A stretch of DNA of 64,000 nt from Actinomyces sp. oral taxon 414 (GCF_001278845.1 NZ_CP012590.1:3038001-3102000); one strand, 5' to 3'. Counted from the first letter of the stretch, positions 17,107-25,928 are shown. Notes: generated by a model not told the origin, from the letters alone. Made by a program: numbers and translations.

Positions 17107-18567
17107 ATGAACGCCCACCCCTTCAGCCGCGTCGCCGATCTTCTGACCTCCCGGGCCCGGGGGGCGGGCCCGACCCCGAACCGCATGAGCAGCCGGGACC
17201 GGCAGGCCCTGGCCCGTCTCGACGTCCTGCGCTCCTCGGTGCCCGTCGAGAACGTCCCGCTGGACGAGGCCCCCCGCCGGGCCCGCGCCGTCGCCGCGGC
17301 CGATGCGATCGGCGCCCGGATGCTGACCTCTGCCCTGGTCGCCGACCCCCGCGGCAACGCCGTCGCCAGTCCGGTCGGCATGGCCCTCGTCCTCGCGATG
17401 CTCTACGCGGGGGCGGACGCCTCCGGGACCGGCATCGGCCCGGCCCTGGGCTTCGACGAGGCCGACGTGCGCGACGAGCCGCTGCCCGGGGCCAGGGACA
17501 GGACCTGGCGGGCGATCCAGTCATGCCTCCAGCGCTTCGACACGGCCGACGCCGCCGCGCTGGAGGGCTTCGACCCCGGGGCGATCCCCGACTCCCCGCT
17601 GCTGCACGTGGCCAATAACACCCTCATCATCGTCGACGACGACACCCGGATCGAGCAGTCCTACGTCGACGCCGTCCAGCGCTGGTACGGCTCCGAAGTG
17701 GGGCGCGTCGGCTCAGACGGGGCGAAGGCAGCGCTCGACGCCTGGACCGCCCTGCACACCGGCGGACTCATCAGGAAGTCCGCGATACGGATCACTCCCA
17801 ACACCCGGCTCGTCCTCCAGAACGCGATCCTCTTCGCGGCGCGGTGGGCCAAGCCGTTCAAGGCCGAGAACACCAGCAAGGGCGCCTCCTTCACCCGGGC
17901 CGACGGCGGGCGGACCCGGGCCGACATGATGCACATCACCGGCTCCTACACCCTCGTCAAGGGCGAGGGGTGGCGCGCGCTGCGCCTGCCCTACGCGACC
18001 GGTGCGCCCGACGGCGCGGGCATCGGCGATCGGCCCGACGGCGCAGGCGCGGGCGTCGGCACTGGCATTGGCGACCGGCGCGGCACGGCGGGCCTGGCGA
18101 TGGACATCATCCTGCCCGACGCCGTCGTCTCCCCCGCCGACCTGCCGCCGTCGACCTGGGGCGCGGCGACCCGCGCCCTGAACCGGGCCGAGCGCCTTCC
18201 CCGGGGCGACTTCGACGTCATCGTCGGTCTGCCCCGCCTGGACCTGAACCCGGGCGCCGTCGACCTCATTCCGCTCCTGGAAGAACTGGGGATCGGGATC
18301 TGGGGGCTCGAACTGAGCCATATCGCCCCGTGCCTGATCCTCGAGCAGGCGTTCCAGCAGACCCGTCTGCTCGTCGACGAGGCCGGCACGGTGGCCGCGG
18401 CCCTGACCGAGGCGGCCTTTATGCGGGGGGCGGCGCACGCGGCGCCGAGGAAGACCAAGAGGTTCATCTGCGACCACCCCTATGTCCTGCGGGTCGTCGA
18501 CCTGGACAGCGGCGCGGCCGTCTTCGAGGCCGCCGTCCTCGACCCCGCGCGGCGCGGCGCCCGATGA
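17107..18567 (+). CDS. Serpin family protein without visible signal peptide
   Basis: 486 residues, clearly a paralogue of the preceding gene (shared RTWRAIQSCLQRFD, LDAWTALHTGGLI, LRLPYA, DAVVSPADLP). The hinge EAGTVAAALTEAAF is of inhibitory type, but the loop then differs (MRGAAHAAPRK), so target specificity probably differs. The signature is FICDHPYVLRV, with Tyr for Phe. A Gly/Ala/Asp-rich insert of about 30 residues follows LRLPYATGAP. No signal peptide or lipobox is seen. CATCCT lies six bases before ATG 17107. Confidence 0.85.
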   Translation: MNAHPFSRVADLLTSRARGAGPTPNRMSSRDRQALARLDVLRSSVPVENVPLDEAPRRARAVAAADAIGARMLTSALVADPRGNAVASPVGMALVLAMLYAGADASGTGIGPALGFDEADVRDEPLPGARDRTWRAIQSCLQRFDTADAAALEGFDPGAIPDSPLLHVANNTLIIVDDDTRIEQSYVDAVQRWYGSEVGRVGSDGAKAALDAWTALHTGGLIRKSAIRITPNTRLVLQNAILFAARWAKPFKAENTSKGASFTRADGGRTRADMMHITGSYTLVKGEGWRALRLPYATGAPDGAGIGDRPDGAGAGVGTGIGDRRGTAGLAMDIILPDAVVSPADLPPSTWGAATRALNRAERLPRGDFDVIVGLPRLDLNPGAVDLIPLLEELGIGIWGLELSHIAPCLILEQAFQQTRLLVDEAGTVAAALTEAAFMRGAAHAAPRKTKRFICDHPYVLRVVDLDSGAAVFEAAVLDPARRGAR

Positions 18568-18704
18568 GGCCCCGGTGGCCCGCGCAGTAGGCTCTGTCCG
18601 GATCGGCCCCGCGGCGCCGGCGCACCCGCGGCGGCGGGCGCCGCGGGGCCCGCGTCCGGGAACCCGCAACCGGGACGAACCGCGACTGAGATCGAGGAGA
18701 AGCC

Positions 18705-19154
18705 ATGACCGTTGAAATCGTCACCGAGTCCACGCCCGAGCTGGTCGAGGCGATGGGGCGCCTCATCCCCCAGCTGTCCCGCTCCGCCCCGGCGCTCACG
18801 GCCGAGCAGTGCGCCTCGCTCGTGGCCCAGCCCGGCGTCTACCTCTTCGTCTTCCGCCCTGAGCGGGGCACCGAGGGCGGCCCCGGTGAGATCCTGGGCA
18901 TGCTGACCCTGGCGACCTTCACGATCCCCACCGGCCTGCGGGCCTGGGTGGAGGACGTCGTCGTCGACGCCGGCGCCCGGGGCCAGGGGGCGGGGCTCGC
19001 GCTGGTTGAGGCGGCGGTGGCGCACGCGCAGGCGCTCGGGGCCCGGACGGTGGACCTGACCTCCCGTCCCTCCCGCGAGGCCGCCAACCGCCTGTACCGG
19101 CGGGCCGGGTTCGAGCTGCGCGAGACGAACGTCTACCGCTTCGGCGGGAAGTGA
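18705..19154 (+). CDS. GNAT family N-acetyltransferase
   Basis: 149 residues. Motif A reads VEDVVVDAGARGQGAGLALV (acetyl-CoA pyrophosphate loop R-G-Q-G-A-G), followed by TSRPSREAANRLYRRAGFEL, the usual C-terminal GNAT motif. The substrate is not evident. The start is supported by GAGGAGAAG directly upstream. It follows the serpins by 137 bases; no functional link is visible. Confidence 0.88.
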   Translation: MTVEIVTESTPELVEAMGRLIPQLSRSAPALTAEQCASLVAQPGVYLFVFRPERGTEGGPGEILGMLTLATFTIPTGLRAWVEDVVVDAGARGQGAGLALVEAAVAHAQALGARTVDLTSRPSREAANRLYRRAGFELRETNVYRFGGK

Positions 19155-19216
19155 GGCGGGGTCCCGGATCACCGGGCCCGCCCCCGCCCGACGGCGAAGG
19201 CCCCTCGCGAGGCGAC

Positions 19217-19257
19217 GGGGCCCGGATCCCCCGGGGCCCGGATCCCCCGGGGCCCGG
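19217..19257. repeat. 16-bp tandem palindromic repeat, 2.5 copies
   Basis: GGGGCCCGGATCCCCC at 19217-19232 and 19233-19248, then GGGGCCCGG. Each unit is nearly self-complementary. It lies between two convergent genes and may act as a terminator. Confidence 0.65.
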
Positions 19258-19276
19258 CTTCGGGGCGGGACCCGGC

Positions 19277-19954
19277 TCAGGGCTCGGCGCGCTCGCCCGA
19301 CGGGCACCCGGGCCCGTCGTCGCGGCGAGGGGCGTCGTCGCGAAGTGGCTCCTCGCCCGCCGAGTCGCCGTCGAGCGCGTGGGCCAGGGCGCGCAGCGCC
19401 CGCATAATGCCCGGCCGGTGCCGCTGACCCTCGATGAGGCCGAACAGCGACTCCTCGCTCGTGCCGCCCCGGCGCAGCGCCCAGCTCAGGGAGGCGAGCG
19501 AGGAGCGCAGGCTCCGGGTGCAGGCCAGATCCACCAGGGTCTGGGCCAGGCTCGTGACCGGGTGGCCGTTCATGCGCACGACCTCGACCCCGGCGGGGGC
19601 GGCCGTGGTGCGGCTGACCCGGCTGCGGCGCCCGCTGGTGGAGCCGGGCAGGCAGAATTGCGTCTGCGCCGGGTATGGGCCGACGACGGGGATGCCGTGG
19701 ACGACGGCGGCGCTCTCCCGCGCCAGGACCGCGCGGGTGGGGGGATTATTCGAGGTCAGGGCGGCCACGACCCGCACGAGGTGCTGCTGCTCGGGTCGCA
19801 GCGCGCTCCACTCGTCGGCGCGGACGAAGGCGCCCGGCCGCAGGGCGACGGCCTCCGAGGCGAGGCGCTGGGAGGGGGAGGCGGGGGCGCCGCGGTCGCG
19901 GCTGGAGACGGCGGCGTCGGCGGAGGGGAACAGGGGGATCGGCGAGGTGCACAT
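19277..19954 (-). CDS. AbiEi-antitoxin-like protein
   Basis: 225 residues. The region LRPGAFVRADEWSALRPEQQ, then VLARESAAVVHGIPVVGP and the later TSLAQTLVDLACTRSL, resembles actinobacterial proteins described as type IV toxin-antitoxin AbiEi-like, which have an N-terminal winged helix. No partner toxin is adjacent, so an abortive-infection role is not shown. The ATG at 19954 is favoured by GACCCT six bases upstream; a GTG seven codons earlier is possible. The promoter and start region form a repeat with 26138-26240. Confidence 0.55.
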   Translation of the reverse strand: MCTSPIPLFPSADAAVSSRDRGAPASPSQRLASEAVALRPGAFVRADEWSALRPEQQHLVRVVAALTSNNPPTRAVLARESAAVVHGIPVVGPYPAQTQFCLPGSTSGRRSRVSRTTAAPAGVEVVRMNGHPVTSLAQTLVDLACTRSLRSSLASLSWALRRGGTSEESLFGLIEGQRHRPGIMRALRALAHALDGDSAGEEPLRDDAPRRDDGPGCPSGERAEP

Positions 19955-20059
19955 GCGTCCAGGGTCACCCACCACGCCCCACCTCTGCCAAAGAACTGTG
20001 GACGATGATCCGCCGGGGTGTCGGCAACGCGGCCTGTGGAGACCGGCACGGGGCGCAGT
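19946..20059. repeat. Repeated promoter/start region, copy A
   Basis: About 105 bp similar to 26138-26240. Shared blocks include CTGTGGACGA, CGGGGTGTC and GCGGCCTGTGGAG. It covers the upstream region and start codon of the AbiEi-like gene. Confidence 0.6.
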
Positions 20060-20077
20060 ACCGCATCTGGGACCAAC

Positions 20078-20935
20078 TCAGTAGAGCCCCGCACGGCCCT
20101 CGGCCCCGAAGAGCCGGATCTTGTGCAGGGCCGTCCTCTTCATCGCCGGGAGCGCCAGCGACTGGATCTCACCGGGCTCGCGCAGGGACTGGTCGGCCAG
20201 GACCTCGCGCATGCGCCGGTAGTAGGCGGCCTTGATGTCGCTGGAGATATTGATCTTGCTCATGCCGTGGGCCACGGCCCGGGCGATCTCGGCGTCGGGA
20301 TTGCCCGAGCCCCCGTGCAGCACGAGCGGGACCCCCGCCCGGTCCGCGAGCTCGTCGAGCAGGTCGATCCGCAGCCGGGGCCGCATGGAGGCCGGATACA
20401 GCCCGTGACTCGTGCCAATGGCCACGGCCAGCGAGTCGACGCCGGTCTGGGCGACGAACCGCTCGGCGTCGTCGGGATCGGTGCACACGATCCCCGAGGC
20501 GCTGCTCGCCCGCTCGTCGAGCACGCCGATGGTGCCCAGCTCGCCCTCGACGCAGACCCCGACGGCGTGCGCGACCCGGACCGCCTGTCTGGTCGCGGCC
20601 ACGTTCTGGGCGAAGGGCCTGAGCGAGGCGTCGAGCATGACGGAGGTGAACCCGGCCCGGATCGCCACGAGGACCTGGTCGAGGGTGGAGCCGTGATCCA
20701 GGTGGATGGCCACGGGGATGCTCGCACTGCGCGCCCAGGCGATGGCCGCGGGGAGAAACTGGGTGCCCACGTGAGTGAGCTCGTCGGGGTGGATCGCCAC
20801 AATGAGAGGGGCCTCGGCCTCCTGGCCAACCTCCATGAGGCCCTTGAGCATGGCGTAGTCGCTGACGTTGAAGGCCGGGACCGCGAAGGAGTTCTCCCGC
20901 GCCACCTCCAGGATCCCGGCACCCGAGACGAGCAT
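20078..20935 (-). CDS. Class II ketose-bisphosphate aldolase (FbaA/GatY/KbaY type)
   Basis: 285 residues. Zinc and catalytic motifs: PVAIHLDHGSTLDQVLVAI (Asp and His), CVEGELGTIG, VPLVLHGGSGNPDAEI and KINISSDIKAAY. This enzyme cleaves a ketose bisphosphate, giving dihydroxyacetone phosphate. Whether it acts on fructose- or tagatose-bisphosphate cannot be read from the sequence. The start at 20935 has AAGGAGG six bases upstream. It is divergent from a DeoR regulator and near a PTS operon, suggesting inducible sugar catabolism rather than housekeeping glycolysis. Confidence 0.88.
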   Translation of the reverse strand: MLVSGAGILEVARENSFAVPAFNVSDYAMLKGLMEVGQEAEAPLIVAIHPDELTHVGTQFLPAAIAWARSASIPVAIHLDHGSTLDQVLVAIRAGFTSVMLDASLRPFAQNVAATRQAVRVAHAVGVCVEGELGTIGVLDERASSASGIVCTDPDDAERFVAQTGVDSLAVAIGTSHGLYPASMRPRLRIDLLDELADRAGVPLVLHGGSGNPDAEIARAVAHGMSKINISSDIKAAYYRRMREVLADQSLREPGEIQSLALPAMKRTALHKIRLFGAEGRAGLY

Positions 20936-20960
20936 CGCAGCCTCCTTCGAATCTCCGCGC

Positions 20961-20990
20961 TTGCGTTTCTGTGCGATTCTTTGCGTTTCT
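20961..20990. promoter_or_regulatory. Candidate DeoR operator: three 10-bp direct repeats
   Basis: TTGCGTTTCT, GTGCGATTCT and TTGCGTTTCT follow without gaps between the divergent aldolase and deoR-type genes. Helical-phase repeats of this kind are typical DeoR-family binding sites. GTGCGGATCTTTGCG at 25914-25928, upstream of the PTS operon, matches the junction in 13 of 15 bases. Confidence 0.55.
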
Positions 20991-21050
20991 ATGCCAGAAT
21001 ACTGTCGCAGACTCCGGCTTGGCAAGCCCGCGAACCGCGCCGCACCGCAG

Positions 21051-21056
21051 TAGAAT
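21051..21056 (+). promoter_or_regulatory. -10 element TAGAAT of a leaderless promoter
   Basis: Near-consensus -10 followed by CGGCTC and the start codon of the DeoR gene. It decides the start at 21063. Confidence 0.6.
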
Positions 21057-21062
21057 CGGCTC

Positions 21063-21890
21063 ATGCCCTCCTCGAGCAAGCGCACAACCGCGAGCCGCAC
21101 GCCCCCCGAGCTGCCCGCCCGACGCAAGGCGGAGCTGGCGACCTACGTGTCATCCGTCGGCGAGGTGTCGGTGGCCACGCTGGCCGGCCTGTTCAACGTC
21201 TCCACCGACACGATCCGGCGGGACCTGGACGAGCTCGACGCGCTCGGCCGCGTCATCCGCACCCACGGGGGCGCGGTCAGCGTCGACATGGTGCCCAAGA
21301 CCACCACGGGGGTGGACGTGCGCAAGCGCCTGCACGCCGAGGAGAAGAGCCGCGTGGGGCGCATCGCGGCCACACTCGTGCGCCCAGACGCCTCCATCAT
21401 CATCAACGGCGGGACGACGGCGCTGGCCCTCGTGGAGCACCTCGAGCCCGGGCTCGGACTGCGCATCGTCACCAACAACCTCCAACTGCCCGCGGTGATC
21501 GCGCCGGGCGTGGCCGACGAGATCTTCGTCGTCGGAGGGCCCGTGCGCCCCTGCGCCCAGACGACCACCGGGGACCTGACCACGGCACTGGGCCAGAAGG
21601 CCGACGAGAGCCTCCTGTTCCAGTGCGACATCGCCTTCATCGGCGTCGGCGCCATGTCGAGCAGGCAGGGGCTGTCCACGGGCAATATCGCCGAGGCCAC
21701 CCTCATGCGCCAGATGATCGACCACTCCGACCAGGTCGTGATCCTCGCGGACTCCTCCAAGCTGGGGCGGGGCATCTTCGCGCGGATCGGCCCGATCGAG
21801 CTGGCCGACGTGCTCGTGACCGACAAGGCGCCCGACGCGGACCTGCGGGCGAGCCTCGACTCCCACGGCATCAGGGTCCTCCACCCCTGA
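21063..21890 (+). CDS. DeoR/GlpR family transcriptional regulator
   Basis: 275 residues. The N-terminal HTH reads EVSVATLAGLFNVSTDTIRR and DLDELDALGRVIRTHGGAV, the DeoR signature. The C-terminal sugar-phosphate sensor domain has IIINGGTTALALVEHLEP and DIAFIGVGAMSS. It probably represses the divergent aldolase gene in response to a phosphorylated sugar. TAGAAT stands six bases before ATG 21063, so it is likely leaderless. The POT transporter gene is convergent downstream. Confidence 0.9.
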   Translation: MPSSSKRTTASRTPPELPARRKAELATYVSSVGEVSVATLAGLFNVSTDTIRRDLDELDALGRVIRTHGGAVSVDMVPKTTTGVDVRKRLHAEEKSRVGRIAATLVRPDASIIINGGTTALALVEHLEPGLGLRIVTNNLQLPAVIAPGVADEIFVVGGPVRPCAQTTTGDLTTALGQKADESLLFQCDIAFIGVGAMSSRQGLSTGNIAEATLMRQMIDHSDQVVILADSSKLGRGIFARIGPIELADVLVTDKAPDADLRASLDSHGIRVLHP

Positions 21891-21919
21891 GCCCCTGAGC
21901 GCGGCCGGCCGCGGCGCCG

Positions 21920-23530
21920 TCAGCCGCCTTCGCCGTCATCCCCGGCGCCGTCACGGGCCCCGGACGCCGTCTCGACGTCGGCCATCTGCCGCTGCGTCCA
22001 GGGGGCGACGGCGAGCAGGACCAGGGCCGCGGCGACCGTGACCGCGCCCAGACCGTAGTAGTAGGTCGAGTCGGCGATGCCCTCTGTCTTGGCGATAATG
22101 AAGCCGGCGAGCCCCTGGCCGGTGGCGATGGTGAGTTGCCACATGCTCATCGCCTGGGAGGCGAAGCTCTTGGGCGCCAGCGCGGTCGTCGTGGACAGGC
22201 CCACCGGCGACAGGAACAGCTCGCTGACGGTCTGGATGACGAAGACCGCCGCCAGGAACCACCACGGGGACAGCTCGGACCCCCCGGGCCAGGCCCGGAA
22301 CCCGTAGCCCATAAGGAATGCGGACAGGCCGATAATGAGCACCGAGATCGCGAACTTCACAATGGTCGAGGGGAACCTACCGGCCCGCCGGGTGAAGAAC
22401 CAGCCGACCAGCGGGGCCAGGACGATAATCGCGGCGGGGTTGACCGACTGGTAGGCCTCCGGGCTAATGACCCACCCGAGCAGGAAGATACGGCCGTCGG
22501 TGTTGTCCCTGGCGAAGGTCGCCATCTTGCCGGCGGCCTGCTCGGAGATCATAAAGAAGAGCACCGCGCCGATCCACAGGGGGATATAGGCGCGCAGGTG
22601 GGTGCGCTCGCGGCGAGTGACCTTCGGGGAGCGCAGCATGAGGGAGAAGTAGCCGATCGCCGCACCCACCGGGATAATGAGCATGACGGCGGAGATGGCG
22701 TCGAGCAGATTGCCGGTCGCGCCCCGCAGGACCGCCACCACCAGGACCGCGCCCACGGCCGCGCCGATCGCCGCCAGGATCAGCCTGCGGCGCTCGTGGC
22801 CCTGAAGCGGGTTGGGGACGGTGAAGGCGAAGGCGGAAAGCTTGTGCCGCCCGTGGACGAAGGCCGCCAGCGCCAGGCCCATGCCGATCGCGGCGGAGAC
22901 GAAACCGGCGTGGTAGCCGTAGTGCTCGCGCAGCCAGCCGGTGAGGAGCGGGGAGGCGAACGCGCCTATGTTGATCGCCATGTAGAACAGCTGGAATCCC
23001 GCGTCCCGCCGCAGGTCGTCGGCGTCGTACAGGCCGCCGACAATAGTGGAGAGATTCGGCTTGACGAAGCCGGTTCCGACGGCGACCAGGACGATGCCCA
23101 GCCAGGAGGAGACGACGGAGGGGATTGACAGGCACACGTGCCCGGCCATAATGACGACGCCCCCGTAAAGGCTCGACGTCCACGGGCCGATAATGCGGTC
23201 GGCGAATATTCCGCCGGGGATCGCCAGGAGGTACACGGCGGCGCTGTAGGCGGCCATAATGACCTGTCCGGAGTTATCGCTCAGGCCCAGGCCGCCCCTG
23301 GCCACGGTGTCGGTGATGAAGTACAGCAGGATGGCGCGCATTCCGTAGTAGGAGAAGCGCTCCCACATTTCGACGTTGAGCATCCAGGGCAGGCCCGCGG
23401 GGTGGCCGAATAATCCGCGGTCCTGTCTCGACGGCGTGGTGCGCAGCGTGCGCGGCCTCCAGCGGCCGGCGAGGACGGGCCCCGGTTCGGAACTGTTCTC
23501 GTTGTCGATATCGGTTGAGGAAATTGGCAT
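21920..23530 (-). CDS. POT/PTR family proton-coupled peptide MFS transporter
   Basis: 536 residues with about 12-14 hydrophobic helices. The family signature EMWERFSYYGMRAILLYFIT (ExxERFxYY) is intact, as are GGIFADRIIGPW and FQLFYMAINIGAFASPLLTG. It imports di- and tripeptides with protons. About 45 hydrophilic N-terminal residues precede the first helix. GAGGAGAG lies just upstream of the ATG. It lies between the DeoR and PTS genes but is probably a separate transcription unit. Confidence 0.9.
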   Translation of the reverse strand: MPISSTDIDNENSSEPGPVLAGRWRPRTLRTTPSRQDRGLFGHPAGLPWMLNVEMWERFSYYGMRAILLYFITDTVARGGLGLSDNSGQVIMAAYSAAVYLLAIPGGIFADRIIGPWTSSLYGGVVIMAGHVCLSIPSVVSSWLGIVLVAVGTGFVKPNLSTIVGGLYDADDLRRDAGFQLFYMAINIGAFASPLLTGWLREHYGYHAGFVSAAIGMGLALAAFVHGRHKLSAFAFTVPNPLQGHERRRLILAAIGAAVGAVLVVAVLRGATGNLLDAISAVMLIIPVGAAIGYFSLMLRSPKVTRRERTHLRAYIPLWIGAVLFFMISEQAAGKMATFARDNTDGRIFLLGWVISPEAYQSVNPAAIIVLAPLVGWFFTRRAGRFPSTIVKFAISVLIIGLSAFLMGYGFRAWPGGSELSPWWFLAAVFVIQTVSELFLSPVGLSTTTALAPKSFASQAMSMWQLTIATGQGLAGFIIAKTEGIADSTYYYGLGAVTVAAALVLLAVAPWTQRQMADVETASGARDGAGDDGEGG

Positions 23531-23635
23531 GAAGATTCTCTCCTCTCGTGAGCGGGCGGGCCGAGTCGGGGCGCATCCGTTGACCGGATCACCGGCGTTC
23601 TCGCCCGGCCTGTCGCGTTCGGGCGGGTCTGCGCA

Positions 23636-23675
23636 CAGCCGCTCGGGGCCGCGCGCAGCCGTTCGGGACCGCGCA
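23636..23675. repeat. 20-bp tandem duplication
   Basis: CAGCCGCTCGGGGCCGCGCG is followed by CAGCCGTTCGGGACCGCGCA, in the gap between the POT gene and the PTS operon end. Confidence 0.7.
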
Positions 23676-23710
23676 GCGCCGCCGACGCCGTGCCATCATC
23701 CCCCCGCCGG

Positions 23711-23747
23711 CCCCCGTCGCGCCAGACCCCCGTCGCGCCAGACCCCC
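23711..23747. repeat. 16-bp tandem duplication
   Basis: CCCCCGTCGCGCCAGA twice, followed by CCCCC. No gene overlaps it. Confidence 0.7.
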
Positions 23748-23817
23748 GCCGCGGGCGGACCGGCGCCGTCGTCCCGGACGCCGGCCCCGTGCGAAGTCCG
23801 CACGCCCGCAAGGCCCC

Positions 23818-24981
23818 TCATGAGAAGGAGATGTCGCCCAGATCCACGTCCTTCTCCCGGTCCGCGCCCGTCTGCGCGTCCGGGTCCGCGCCCGGGTCCG
23901 CATCCGTCTGCGCGCCCGAGCGGCCCGCCGCGTCCTGCGGCAGGCGCCTCTTGGTGAGCACCAGCAGGATCCCCGTCACAACGGAGCCCGCCAGGAGGGC
24001 CACCATGAACAGCAGTGGGTTGGACATGGCGGGGACGATGAACAGGCCGCCGGAGGGCACCGGGGAGCCGATCCCCCACATCATCGACAGGCCGCCGCCG
24101 ACCGCCGCGCCCGTCGAGCAGGACAGGACCACGCGCACCAGATCGCCGGCGGCGATGGGGATGACCCCCTCGGTGATCATGCACACGCCCATGGGGATGG
24201 CGATGCCGATGTTGTTGCACTCCTGGGCGGTGTAGATCGGCTTGCGCACGATCCTGGCGAGCAGCAGCGAGATGCCCACGCCGAACGGGGGCACCATGGA
24301 GGCCAGGACCTTGACGGCCTCGGGCTCGGTGACCCCCTCCAGGAGCAGCCCGTCGGCGAACAGGGAGGCGACCTTGTTGACGGGCCCGCCGAAGTCGAAG
24401 GCCGCCATGGCCCCCATGAGCGCGCCGAAGACGAAGCGCATGGAGCCCCGCATGGAGGTGAGGAAGTCGGTCAGCCACTGCGTGGCCCACACGATCGGCA
24501 CCCCGATGACGAAGAACATGAGCAGCCCGATCACCAGCGTGCTCAGCAGCGGCAGGATCATCATGGGCATGAGGCCCTGGGCCCAGCGGGGCACCCGCAG
24601 GCGGTTCTTGAGCCAGAGCGTGAACCATCCGACGAGGAACCCCCCGAGCATGCCGCCGAGGAACCCGGCCCCGATGGCGTGGGCGATGAGGCCGATGAGC
24701 AGGCCCGGGGCGATGCCGGGCCGGTCGGCGATCGAGTAGGCGATCGCCGCGGAGATGACGGGGGCGAGCAGGCCCATCCCCAGCACGCCCAGGGACACCA
24801 GCGCGTCCTGCCAGCTGTAGGGCCGTGAGTAATCCTCGATGACGGTCCCGCCGGTCAGGTTCCCGATGGCGATGAGCAGTCCGGCCGCCACGACCAGGGG
24901 GAGCATATAGGAGATGGCGGTCAGGGCGTGCCTCTTGAGCTCCAGGCGGGGGCGGCGGCGGGCGGCGGCGTCAGCGCTCAT
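23818..24981 (-). CDS. PTS fructose-family transporter, EIIC subunit
   Basis: 387 residues, about nine or ten membrane helices, Fru-family IIC. Characteristic segments are AMAAFDFGGPVNKVASLFA and ITEGVIPIAAGDLVRVV (the conserved GPVNK and TEG[AV]IP-type regions). It moves the sugar through the membrane while IIB phosphorylates it. The soluble Asp/Ala tail (TDADPGADPDAQTGAD) is unusual. It overlaps the IIB gene by 11 bases. The exact sugar (fructose or a relative) is not certain. Confidence 0.88.
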   Translation of the reverse strand: MSADAAARRRPRLELKRHALTAISYMLPLVVAAGLLIAIGNLTGGTVIEDYSRPYSWQDALVSLGVLGMGLLAPVISAAIAYSIADRPGIAPGLLIGLIAHAIGAGFLGGMLGGFLVGWFTLWLKNRLRVPRWAQGLMPMMILPLLSTLVIGLLMFFVIGVPIVWATQWLTDFLTSMRGSMRFVFGALMGAMAAFDFGGPVNKVASLFADGLLLEGVTEPEAVKVLASMVPPFGVGISLLLARIVRKPIYTAQECNNIGIAIPMGVCMITEGVIPIAAGDLVRVVLSCSTGAAVGGGLSMMWGIGSPVPSGGLFIVPAMSNPLLFMVALLAGSVVTGILLVLTKRRLPQDAAGRSGAQTDADPGADPDAQTGADREKDVDLGDISFS

Positions 24982-25288
24982 CGCGGATCCTCTCCCCGAT
25001 GAGGGTCAGCAGCTTCGTGGGCGACTGGATGGCCGTCGCCGTGCCGACCTCGACGATCCTCTTGCCCTCGAACCGCTCCCGTCCGGCGATCTTGATGTCG
25101 ATCGCCAGGAGCACGAAGTCCGCCGACGCGATATCGGCGGCGTCGAGCTCGTTCTCGGTCCCTATGGTCCCCTGGGTCTCGCAGGCGGCCTCCCAGCCGA
25201 GCGAGCGGGCGGCGGTGAGGATCTTCTCCCTGGCGATGTAGGTGTGCGCTATCCCGGACGTGCACGCGGCGACGGCGACGAATTTCAT
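24971..25288 (-). CDS. PTS fructose-family EIIB component
   Basis: 105 residues, a complete stand-alone IIB domain. The phosphoacceptor cysteine lies in VAACTSGIAHTYIAREK (Cys9); family members usually have CPTGIAHT. It passes phosphate from IIA to the sugar bound to IIC. It overlaps IIA by four bases and IIC by 11 bases, so the three are translationally coupled. Confidence 0.9.
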   Translation of the reverse strand: MKFVAVAACTSGIAHTYIAREKILTAARSLGWEAACETQGTIGTENELDAADIASADFVLLAIDIKIAGRERFEGKRIVEVGTATAIQSPTKLLTLIGERIRDER

Positions 25289-25776
25289 GACTGGTCCTCC
25301 TCTATGTGGCGGTCGATCAGGTCGATGAGGTCGTCGGCGTCCCGCGCCGAGTCCAGCAGGCGCGCGAAGTCGCCGTGGGCGAGCAGGACGGCGATCCTCT
25401 GAAGGAGCTTGAGGTGGGTTATGCCGGCGTCCTTCTCCTCGACGGCCAGCAGGAACACGGTCCTGACCGGGGCGCCGTCGAGGGAGGGCCAGTCGAGGTC
25501 GCGCCCCGCGCGGCCTATGGCGACACTCGTCTCCAGGACGGCCGCCGACTTGCCGTGCGGAATCGCGACCGCGTTGCCCAGGCCCGTGGGCCCCTGTATC
25601 TCCCTGCGGAAGACGTCGGCGACGAAGGCGCGGGCGTCGCGCACCTTCCCGGCCCTCACGAGGAGATCGGTCATCTCCTCAATGGCCTGTCTGCGCGTGG
25701 TGGCGGCGAGGTGCATGCTGATTAGGCGCGGATCGAGGAAATTTCGAAGGCTGTGCTCGCCCTCAGCGGTTGACAT
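25285..25776 (-). CDS. PTS fructose-family EIIA component
   Basis: 163 residues. The active-site region GLGNAVAIPHGKSAAV carries the phosphoacceptor histidine. It receives phosphate from HPr, encoded elsewhere. First gene of the IIA-IIB-IIC operon. The start at 25776 is chosen because AAGGAG stands about nine bases upstream; an earlier in-frame start would fall inside the promoter region. Confidence 0.9.
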   Translation of the reverse strand: MSTAEGEHSLRNFLDPRLISMHLAATTRRQAIEEMTDLLVRAGKVRDARAFVADVFRREIQGPTGLGNAVAIPHGKSAAVLETSVAIGRAGRDLDWPSLDGAPVRTVFLLAVEEKDAGITHLKLLQRIAVLLAHGDFARLLDSARDADDLIDLIDRHIEEDQS

Positions 25777-25862
25777 CTGAACCACTCCTTCGGGTGACGG
25801 GCGCACGCCACTCAGGCTGCGCTGCCTGCAGGGGATGGTGGGGTGCGTTACGGGTGCCGGTT

Positions 25863-25896
25863 GATGCAAGTCTATGCTGTTTCCTGCATCGGTCAA
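25863..25896 (-). promoter_or_regulatory. PTS operon promoter with overlapping inverted repeat
   Basis: On the minus strand TTGACC (25896-25891) and TAGACT (25874-25869) are 16 bases apart, predicting a leader of about 86 bases. GATGCA (25863-25868) and TGCATC (25885-25890) form an inverted repeat across the -10 and spacer, a likely operator. Confidence 0.55.
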
Positions 25897-25913
25897 GGGT
25901 TCGACGCCGTCTT

Positions 25914-25928
25914 GTGCGGATCTTTGCG
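25914..25928. promoter_or_regulatory. Possible DeoR box upstream of the PTS promoter
   Basis: GTGCGGATCTTTGCG matches GTGCGATTCTTTGCG at 20971-20985 in 13 of 15 bases and lies 18 bases upstream of the -35 box. This is a weak but specific link between the aldolase/DeoR pair and the PTS operon. Confidence 0.35.
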
